Below are positions 57,340 through 64,000 of a stretch of 64,000 bases of DNA, in pieces (position 1 is the first letter of the stretch; each line of letters begins with the position of its first letter). Position numbers and translations under genes: made by a program. A model generated the notes under the pieces. The model did not search any database, had not been told where the DNA came from, and worked only from the letters and a program-made list of their open reading frames with translations. The stretch comes from an uncultured Saprospiraceae bacterium (lineage in GTDB: Bacteria > Bacteroidota > Bacteroidia > Chitinophagales > Saprospiraceae). The DNA is taken from contig CAJQRD010000023.1 of assembly GCA_905480605.1 (NCBI GenBank), positions 38,351-102,350 on the forward strand, given 5' to 3'.

Positions 57340-58527
57340 ATGGAATCAGAACCCAGTACTAAATTAGATTTTGAAAATACTGAAATCGCTTTTAGTTATA
57401 AGTCAGATAAAGAACTGAAAAGACTTAAATGGTTATTCACTATGATGAATAATTCTGGATTGGTAAAACTAGGGTCTATGTTTACCCCTTTAGCGCTTAA
57501 GCTTAATTTACCTTTCGTTCGCCCTGCGTTAAAAGCTACTATTTTCAAACAATTTGTTGGAGGTGAGAATTTATTAGATACTCAAAAGACTATTGATTTA
57601 CTTTTTCGATATGGTACATTGACAATATTGGATTATGGGGCAGAATCTAAAACTTCAGAAGATGAGTTGGATGCTGTTATGAGTGAAACTATAATGGCTA
57701 TCGAATTGGCAGCTTCTAATAGTTCTGTTCCTGTTGTAAGTACCAAATTAACTGGATTGGCTCCTAATGATTTATTGACAAAAATGCAAACTGATGCAGA
57801 ATTAACTGGAGGTGAACAACGTCAAAAAGATAAGCTGTACTCAAGAATTGACAGTATATGCAAACGTGCTCATGATTTGAAAGTCGGTGTTATGATTGAT
57901 GCCGAAGAAAGTTGGCTACAAATTTCAATTGATAATCTTGTTGATGAAATGATGGCGTTATACAATAAGTCTTCTGTTATCGTATCAAATACTTTTCAAT
58001 TATACCGCCATGATAAGCTGCAATTTTTAAAAAAATCTCATTCAAAAGCAAAATCTAACGGTTACATGTTAGGTGCTAAATTAGTGCGGGGTGCTTACAT
58101 GGATAAAGAAAGGGCATATGCTTTAGAAAATAATATTGATTCTGTTATTAATATTGATAAAGATGCAACAGATCTAGCCTATAATAATGCTTTGAAATAT
58201 TGCGTTGAAAATTATGAAACTATAGGTTCAGTTTGCGCATCTCATAATGTTAAAAGTAATCTGTTTCAGGCTGAGTTAATAGAGAAAAATAATATTGATA
58301 AATCGCATCCGCATTTGAATTTCTGTCAGTTGCTTGGTATGAGTGATAATATAACTTTTAATCTGGCTCAGGGCGGATATAACGTAGCAAAATACCTGCC
58401 TTATGGCCCTTTGAAAGAAGTTGTACCATATTTGATAAGAAGAGCAAAAGAAAACACCTCTATTACTGGAGATATGAGCAGGGAGCTTAAGCTTATTGAA
58501 ACGGAATTGAAGAGAAGATATCTTTAA
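57340..58527 (+). CDS. Proline dehydrogenase
   Basis: The 395-residue protein is a monofunctional FAD-dependent proline dehydrogenase with a TIM-barrel core. Diagnostic parts are YGAESKTSEDELD (about 105-117), VGVMIDAEESWLQ (about 183-195), KLVRGAYMDKERAYA (about 247-261) and the C-terminal substrate loop PYLIRRAKENTS (about 367-378). It oxidises proline to pyrroline-5-carboxylate. The reading frame could open one codon earlier at TTG 57337; ATG 57340 is preferred. Its TAA is directly followed by the stop codon of the convergent CoA-binding protein gene, with no base between them. Confidence 0.93.
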   Translation: MESEPSTKLDFENTEIAFSYKSDKELKRLKWLFTMMNNSGLVKLGSMFTPLALKLNLPFVRPALKATIFKQFVGGENLLDTQKTIDLLFRYGTLTILDYGAESKTSEDELDAVMSETIMAIELAASNSSVPVVSTKLTGLAPNDLLTKMQTDAELTGGEQRQKDKLYSRIDSICKRAHDLKVGVMIDAEESWLQISIDNLVDEMMALYNKSSVIVSNTFQLYRHDKLQFLKKSHSKAKSNGYMLGAKLVRGAYMDKERAYALENNIDSVINIDKDATDLAYNNALKYCVENYETIGSVCASHNVKSNLFQAELIEKNNIDKSHPHLNFCQLLGMSDNITFNLAQGGYNVAKYLPYGPLKEVVPYLIRRAKENTSITGDMSRELKLIETELKRRYL

Positions 58528-58890
58528 TTAATACGCACCTATTCTCAATAAAACCAAAGTACAAGCATTTTCTACTTTTATATTTTGGGCACGAAGCTTC
58601 TTTGAAAACACAGCGTTTTCTGTGCCTGGGTTAAATATGACTCTCTTCGGATTTACTGATAGTATATATTCCATTATTTCATTTTGATGTTGAGGTCCTA
58701 TATATATACTAATTGTATCGATTCCTGTATGCACCATTTGTTTTGTATCAAAGTCGATTCCGTGTGCATTTCCAGCCCTTTTACTATTAGCAATAACAGT
58801 ATATCCTTCTTCTTGTAACATTTTCATGGCTTTGTTGGAGTATCTTTCAGGTTTTGTAGAGGCTCCAATAATTAGCGTCTTTTTATTCAA
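58528..58890 (-). CDS. CoA-binding domain protein (YccU-like)
   Basis: The 120-residue protein is a single CoA_binding_2 Rossmann domain: TLIIGASTKPERYSNKAM (5-22), GYTVIANSKRAG (29-40), ISIYIGPQHQ (about 60-69) and IFNPGTENAVF (about 85-95). Such standalone domains bind CoA or nucleotides and have no firm function. The start is TTG at 58890. It is convergent with the proline dehydrogenase gene, with stop codons touching. Confidence 0.92.
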   Translation of the reverse strand: MNKKTLIIGASTKPERYSNKAMKMLQEEGYTVIANSKRAGNAHGIDFDTKQMVHTGIDTISIYIGPQHQNEIMEYILSVNPKRVIFNPGTENAVFSKKLRAQNIKVENACTLVLLRIGAY

Positions 58891-59197
58891 TTGTTTTTTT
58901 TTATTATAACCAATCAGTTTATATCATTGTTCATTCTATACATTTAAAGCATACTTATTAATTATTTATAAATAGGAGTAGGGGTATTTTTGTTTTTTAT
59001 TGTCTTTATACTGTGATGCAGTTGAAAGTAAAATCTTTAACAGTGTTGTGATAGAATATTTAAGGGTGCTGTCAGACCTTGATCTACTTGATCTAATTTG
59101 GCTAAAGATAAAATTTATGTGTTTAGATGAATGAAAATGTCATCTTGTGTTGAAATAAAACCTTTCGAGTTATAGGTTTTAATTAATGATTAAGTAA

Positions 59198-59228
59198 AAC
59201 TTCGACTTTTTAGCCGAGGTTTTTTTTT
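59198..59228 (+). terminator. Orphan terminator-like hairpin
   Basis: AACTTCG (59198-59204) pairs with CGAGGTT (59215-59221) with an inner CT/AG step, followed by a run of at least seven T. No plus-strand gene lies upstream within 670 bp (the nearest is proline dehydrogenase, ending 58527), so it may end a small RNA. Confidence 0.6.
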
Positions 59229-59559
59229 GCTATTTCCTATTTTTTAAGATTTATATTCGTATCGTTAAATACTTTTGGTCAAACAGACTTATCTTGTTTT
59301 CTCATACATGCTTTGGGAATATTAAAAATATTGAAAAGCGAATTTAAAATGCACTATTCTATCAAAATTTATTTTGCAACCATTTGTAAATCATTAATTT
59401 ATACTTTGCCTCGCCGTTTGTCGCTATATGCTTTTTCCGACGGGGACGGTAGCGCTTTCCCAATCTTAAACTGATGTTTTAGTTTTCTCTTATTAAAGCA
59501 AGATCTACTTGTTTTAATCTACTGGAGGTGGACCACTCATTCATATCTTGAAAGATAAA

Positions 59560-59700
59560 TAAAACAATTCCGATTCCGATACCACCCAAAGTATTTTAAG
59601 TAGTTATGTGTGGACTATCAACGGACAATTATTTTACCAGAAAGACAATTTAAATGAAAATAGATGCTTGCACCTGCTAGGTTTTTTTACATGGATTATT
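59560..59700 (+). pseudogene. Possible fragment of a surface-protein gene
   Basis: One frame reads NSDSDTTQSILSSYVWTING followed by QLFYQKDNLNENRC. The YVWTINGQ pattern is like that of PKD/Ig-type modules in Bacteroidota surface proteins. It has no start and is bounded by stops. It could be a remnant of a larger gene or chance similarity. Confidence 0.25.
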
Positions 59701-60124
59701 TGTTTTTAGTACAATCGCGAGAGGTGGTAACAATAAGACTTACAAATGTTATTGTAGAATAAGATTTTAGGTTAGTATTAAAACCTTAGCTTTCAATTTA
59801 AAGATCGATTATCTACAGTACAATTGATGAATTCTTAAAATCATCTTTTTTATAAGCCTTTTACCTCATTGATATTCAGTAATTTAGATAATTATTAAAA
59901 ATATATTTAAAAAAAATATAATGTGTAATAGGGGTAATCTCTTACTGAAATGTCTTGAATGTGTAGAGTAGTAGATGAAGTAAATATCAATATGCTACTC
60001 ATGTGTTTATCGATATTTCGTAAAAATTATAGTATAATCGATCTTAATTAGTATATTAAGACTTGCTTTTCAGATTTGGAAAGTAGGTGACATTTTAGCT
60101 TTTAGAGATGATTATATTGAATTA

Positions 60125-60153
60125 ATTTGCGCCATTTTAGCAAATTTGCGCCT
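60125..60153. repeat. 10-bp direct repeat, two copies 19 bp apart
   Basis: AATTTGCGCC occurs at 60125-60134 and 60144-60153, an unusually GC-rich motif for this region. Its spacing of about two helical turns would suit a regulator site upstream of the 60188 and 60619 genes. Confidence 0.4.
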
Positions 60154-60187
60154 GAAGTAAACGCAGACCTAACCTTTGACCTAGAGA

Positions 60188-60619
60188 ATGAAACGAATTA
60201 AACACTCTTCACCCGGAGTATTTATTTTTTGTTTTGATGCAAACAATGCGTCAATCAATAATAGTATATGCAATCCTCGCGTACCACATTCCTTAGTTTC
60301 TAATAAAATATTTTTACAAAATTATAAAGCGCTGAATCGTCTAAATTCAGGGCATAGCTTTTTGGGATTTAGTTCTTTTAACTCAAGTACCTTTGAATTG
60401 AGAAACAAAATCTTAAGCCCTACAGTTAACTCAAATCAATTTCAGATACTTTCAACAAAATTTTGGAGCAAGGCAGTGTGCGACACGTATAATGCCGTCT
60501 TTTGTTTTTACCAAAATTTAACTCAGACTTTTACAAAAATAAAGTGGTCTTATATCGCTAGCGGTATAGGGTTTTTTCTATATAGAACAACAGTTAATAA
60601 CACTAACAACCTAATATAA
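60188..60619 (+). CDS. Hypothetical 143-residue reading frame upstream of the large surface protein
   Basis: The product is rich in Asn, Ser and Phe and has no signal peptide, domain or clear homologue that I recognise. Its stop overlaps the start of the next gene as TAATG, the arrangement of translationally coupled genes. However, composition is what AT-rich non-coding DNA would give, so the frame may not be translated and may simply be leader DNA. Confidence 0.3.
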   Translation: MKRIKHSSPGVFIFCFDANNASINNSICNPRVPHSLVSNKIFLQNYKALNRLNSGHSFLGFSSFNSSTFELRNKILSPTVNSNQFQILSTKFWSKAVCDTYNAVFCFYQNLTQTFTKIKWSYIASGIGFFLYRTTVNNTNNLI

Positions 60620-63600
60620 TGAGAAACCCAATTGAACCTTTGTTTGTATTTCTTTTCATATTTATAAGTTTTAGCTTAAGTGCTTTCTCTGAAGATGCAT
60701 CATTAAAATGGAATGAGTCAAGCCATTACCTTTCTAATGATATTGAAATAAATGCTGATTTTAACTTATTGACCCTTGATGATTGTTGTGAGGAAGTTGG
60801 TGGTAAACCCGCAGAACTAACCTTCAAATTTGTTGGAGGCGGTTGTGCTGCTGATAACAACTCTCAAGAGAGTAAGTCAAATTGTAGTGGAGGAGTTCCT
60901 GGTTCAGGACCTTATAGCTTTTCTGCTTCTGATAAAGACAATAATGTATTTCAATCTGGTACTGTTTCTGCAGGAACCATTTTTACAATTAGGAATGGAG
61001 GTAATAACCTACCAAACCCAACTTTTATAAATATCAACAATGGTCAGGAAGAAATTGAGGTGCATACTTCATGTTCTGCACCACTTGTTCCTGGTGAAAG
61101 ATTTGGTAGCTTGGAATTGTTATCCTTGTTAACTGATGATGGCGAACAATGTGGTGATCCGTGTCCAGATCCAGGAATTAAATCTGAGGCAATTCAGTGT
61201 ATAGAGGATCAGGCTATATTTAGCCTTACGAACCCTGATTTTAGTGTTAATTATTTTTGGACTTTTGGCGAAGGATCTTCACCATCTAGTTTCTCAGGAA
61301 TTAATCCTCCATCTATAAGTTATTCATCTGTTGGTTTAAAAACAATAACGATATTACAAGATGGTTCTTGTCCAGTTAGTGTAAATATAAATGTAGGAGA
61401 GTGTGAATGTCCAGATCCTGTTATCGATTTTGATCTGGCATGTGCCGGAATACCTGTAACTTTTTCCACTGAAGACTTGGGTGAAGGATTTATTTATGAA
61501 TGGAATTTTGGAACAGGTGCTGTACCAAGTTCAGCTTCAGGTAAAGGTCCTCATTCTGTGACTTATGGATTCACAGGATCGGCATCTGTAACTGTTGATG
61601 TAGAAAGAGAATGTGAGGATCAAATAGTTCCTACGAACTGTTGTGATGAATTTGGAGCAAAAACAAAATCAATCACATTTAAATATGTAGGTGGAGGTTG
61701 TGCTGCGGACAATAATTCTCAAGGTAGTAAATCAGGTTGTTCTGGAAATGCCAACAATGCCAGTCCTACTAATATTAAATTATATGAAGGTTCTACTACA
61801 TATTTTAATGGTACAGTAAGCTTGGGTGAAACATTTACGGCTACTGCCAGTAATGAATTTAGAGCAAATACAGATTTTATGATCAACAACCAGGAAACTG
61901 GATTTTTTCATACTTCTTGTTCACAACCATTGGGTATAGGTGATCAGTTTGGATCTCTTTTAATTATTGGTATGACCAGTAATGATGGTGAAGTATGTGG
62001 AGAAGGTGGATCTGGAGGAGGATCTGGCTCTGACTGCTGTGATGATGTAAGTGGTAAACCAACTGAATTGACATTTGTATTCCAAGGAGGTGGTTGTGCG
62101 GTAGACAATAATTCTCAAGGAGATAAATCTGGATGTGACGGTGGTGTTAATGGAACAGGGCCATTCAGCTATAAGGCTAAGGACAAAGACAATAATGTGT
62201 TCCAAACAGGAACTATTAACCTGGGTCAATTATTCCTTATTAAGGATGGCGGATCTAATTTACCAAACCCTACGTTTATTGAAATAAACAATGGGCAGGA
62301 AGAAATCGAAATTCATACTTCTTGTTCTGCTCCTATAGTAATGGGTGAAAGATATGGTAGTCTTGAATTGGTTGGAATGGTCACAGAGTACAACGAATCT
62401 TGTGCACCATATATACCACCTGTAGTATGTTTCCCTTGCATGGCAACAAAGACAGTTTATTTTGAAATAGAAATTCCATATGAATGTCCTGAAGATGAAG
62501 ACCTGGACTGTTATGATGATTTACCGTATGTGACAAGTGAACCAGTCCTTTACTGTGGTGGTACTTCAGAATATGAGGATAAAGTATTATCATATACATG
62601 TCCTGATATACAAACTATCGAAAGAAAATGGACAATTACAATTCCATGTGATGGCGAAGGATCAAATGGGGGTACATCTAATGGTGTAAGCGCTTCTAAT
62701 TGGTCTCATGCCGGTGGTCATTTTGACCAAAGCAGCTTAAATGAATTATTTGATGGCAACATTTCTAATGGTGATAGATTACATCAAGAAAGTACTATTA
62801 CAGGAGTATTTTCAAGCCAGAATAGTTCATCAGATAAAATCCAGATACACTGGAGTAATGAAGAACAGGATTCCAACAATTCTGATAAATGGATCGGTAT
62901 TGATGTATTTGTGTCATCGAATGGTGGTTCAACGACTACTACCTATTCGACTTCTTTTGACCCACTTCCAGTAACAGGAAATCAGGTTTTTGAGATCACA
63001 CCTGGGATCCCATTTGATTATATTCAAATTAAATCAAGACAAGGCGAGAATGATGGGAAGGATCCAATCATAAGTGAGGTTATGGTTAATGGTTCTTCCA
63101 TTCCAGTAAATGGAGGAGGATCTGGAAGTGGATCAAGCTCAGATTGTTGTGACGATGTAAGTGGAAAACCAACAGAATTGACATTTATATTCGAGGGAGG
63201 CGGATGTGCTGCTGATAATAACTCCCAAGGAAGCAAGGCTTATTGTATAGGAGGTGCTACAGGTTCTGGGCCATTTTCATGGACTGCCAATGATGGAGGT
63301 AGCGTTTTCCAATCTGGAACAGTTTCATTAGACGGATCATTTACAATAAAAGATGGTGGTGCTAAGCTACCTAACCCTACAATAATTAAAATTAATGGTG
63401 GACAAGAAGAAATAGAAATTCATACTTCATGTTCTGCTCCTATTGTAATGGGTGAAAGATATGGAAGTCTTGAGTTAGTGGCTATGGTTACAGAGAATGG
63501 AGAAACTTGTTCTCCGCCTCCACCACCACCACCTCCACCTGGAGAGTGTGAAGTAGAGTTCGAATGTATTCAGATTATTACTATTAATAGTGATCCACCA

Positions 63601-64000
63601 ACAATAACATGTCCTCCTGATATGACAGTGGAATGTTGCGAATATATTCAAGTAGGAGTCCCAACTGTTTATACCTCATGTGGAGAAGACTATACTTTAG
63701 TAGTTGAGGGTCCATATAAGGTCAGTGGAAAAGACGATTGTCCAGGCGCTAAATATGAAATTAAGTATACAGCTACAGATGAATGTTACCGTTCAGTGAG
63801 TTGTGTGCAAACATTTACAATTTATAATGAAGGACCAACAATAGTATGTCCATCTGATGAAACTGTTGAGTGCTACAGTTATATTCAAGTAGGAATCCCA
63901 ACAGTGACAACATCATGTTATTTAGGATATGATGTTACAACATCCGGCCCTCATTTGGTATATGGCCAAGCTGATTGTCCAGATTCGAAATATGAGATAA
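60619..64000 (+). CDS. Very large secreted modular surface protein, incomplete at the window end
   Basis: The frame from ATG 60619 stays open to base 64000 (1127 codons) without a stop, so the gene continues beyond the window. It has a signal peptide (about 1-24). Then come four copies of a module of about 120 residues with the core GGGCAADNNSQ and a later HTSCSAP (about 54-178, 340-460, 472-594, 842-966), two PKD-like domains (about 194-264 and 268-334), a discoidin-like region (about 690-835, LFDGNISNGDR and FDYIQIKS), a nine-proline stretch (about 965-974), and HYR-type repeats starting PPTITCPPDMTVEC (about 992). The repeated module resembles DUF7467-type domains. The C-terminal part probably carries more HYR repeats and a T9SS signal; that is inference. 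Function is likely adhesion or surface structure. Confidence 0.88.
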   Translation, partial: MRNPIEPLFVFLFIFISFSLSAFSEDASLKWNESSHYLSNDIEINADFNLLTLDDCCEEVGGKPAELTFKFVGGGCAADNNSQESKSNCSGGVPGSGPYSFSASDKDNNVFQSGTVSAGTIFTIRNGGNNLPNPTFININNGQEEIEVHTSCSAPLVPGERFGSLELLSLLTDDGEQCGDPCPDPGIKSEAIQCIEDQAIFSLTNPDFSVNYFWTFGEGSSPSSFSGINPPSISYSSVGLKTITILQDGSCPVSVNINVGECECPDPVIDFDLACAGIPVTFSTEDLGEGFIYEWNFGTGAVPSSASGKGPHSVTYGFTGSASVTVDVERECEDQIVPTNCCDEFGAKTKSITFKYVGGGCAADNNSQGSKSGCSGNANNASPTNIKLYEGSTTYFNGTVSLGETFTATASNEFRANTDFMINNQETGFFHTSCSQPLGIGDQFGSLLIIGMTSNDGEVCGEGGSGGGSGSDCCDDVSGKPTELTFVFQGGGCAVDNNSQGDKSGCDGGVNGTGPFSYKAKDKDNNVFQTGTINLGQLFLIKDGGSNLPNPTFIEINNGQEEIEIHTSCSAPIVMGERYGSLELVGMVTEYNESCAPYIPPVVCFPCMATKTVYFEIEIPYECPEDEDLDCYDDLPYVTSEPVLYCGGTSEYEDKVLSYTCPDIQTIERKWTITIPCDGEGSNGGTSNGVSASNWSHAGGHFDQSSLNELFDGNISNGDRLHQESTITGVFSSQNSSSDKIQIHWSNEEQDSNNSDKWIGIDVFVSSNGGSTTTTYSTSFDPLPVTGNQVFEITPGIPFDYIQIKSRQGENDGKDPIISEVMVNGSSIPVNGGGSGSGSSSDCCDDVSGKPTELTFIFEGGGCAADNNSQGSKAYCIGGATGSGPFSWTANDGGSVFQSGTVSLDGSFTIKDGGAKLPNPTIIKINGGQEEIEIHTSCSAPIVMGERYGSLELVAMVTENGETCSPPPPPPPPPGECEVEFECIQIITINSDPPTITCPPDMTVECCEYIQVGVPTVYTSCGEDYTLVVEGPYKVSGKDDCPGAKYEIKYTATDECYRSVSCVQTFTIYNEGPTIVCPSDETVECYSYIQVGIPTVTTSCYLGYDVTTSGPHLVYGQADCPDSKYEI

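Larger units (their letters stand above)
58891..60187. other. 1.3-kb gene-poor interval with scattered structures
   Basis: No convincing gene is seen. It holds a hairpin AAAACCT/AGGTTTT (59157-59180), a terminator-like element (59198-59228), a possible promoter (about 59375-59412) before a GC-rich patch (59413-59460), a short coding-like stretch (59560-59700), and a 10-bp direct repeat near 60125-60153. It must also carry the promoter of the large surface protein gene at 60619. Confidence 0.5.

Noticed and set aside
59157..59181. Possible tRNA T-arm (ACCTTTCGAGTT-like)
   Set aside because: The loop is 10 bases rather than 7 and no acceptor, D or anticodon arms can be folded around it.

Overview
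The window is about 64 kb of AT-rich DNA from the chromosome of a Bacteroidota bacterium, most likely of the Saprospiria/Flavobacteriia-like branch. Four things suggest this: TAnnTTTG -7 promoter boxes with little Shine-Dalgarno signal, a TonB-dependent receptor with an N-terminal carboxypeptidase-regulatory domain, a protein with a type IX secretion C-terminal domain, and phylum-typical forms of several genes (a 311-residue NusB, a DUF3822-rsmD pair, a thioester-less alpha-2-macroglobulin). The exact genus cannot be read from the sequence. No tRNA, rRNA, insertion sequence, prophage or CRISPR array was seen.

Layout. 1-60 holds the last codons of a catalase-peroxidase (katG) and its terminator. 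277-6068 holds a UbiA-like membrane protein, an M42 aminopeptidase and pyrE on the minus strand, a divergent NUDIX gene, and a large secreted metzincin-type protease. 6353-13167 is mainly housekeeping: nusB, then a tight run of guaA, a periplasmic-binding-fold lipoprotein, a TrmH methyltransferase, a YjbR/MmcQ protein and a FAD oxidoreductase. 13321-19308 is a 1995-residue alpha-2-macroglobulin-like protein. 19431-23110 is an unusual envelope cluster with two propeller lipoproteins around a TonB-C-like secreted protein. menA, a DUF697-SHOCT protein and an SGNH hydrolase follow.

26098-34942 is a cell-surface block: a large modular lipoprotein, an ECF sigma factor, a protein predicted to have an inner-membrane helix and a C-terminal beta-barrel, a TonB-dependent receptor and a T9SS-exported arylsulfotransferase-like protein. 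34987-44066 returns to housekeeping: tsaD, a pilin-like protein, DUF3822, rsmD, argS, glnS, a flippase and an enoyl-CoA hydratase. 44142-46449 is a patch of small lineage-specific secreted proteins that includes a decayed gene. icd, a SulP transporter, a short GC-rich repeat array and an M14 carboxypeptidase follow. 53265-58527 is a co-directional run (Gfo/Idh oxidoreductase, lipoprotein, sugar transferase, aroE, proline dehydrogenase). After a gene-poor 1.3 kb stretch, the window ends inside a very large secreted modular protein that begins at 60619 and remains open to base 64000.

Points of most interest: an apparent single-base deletion that breaks glnS just before its HIGH motif; an rsmD whose catalytic D/NPPY motif reads GPPY; the open-ended surface protein with four copies of a cysteine-containing module; the standalone propeller-lipoprotein cluster; the sigma factor paired with a possible two-membrane protein; the 23-24 bp repeat array at 50041-50209; and a secreted-protein pseudogene at 45954-46449.
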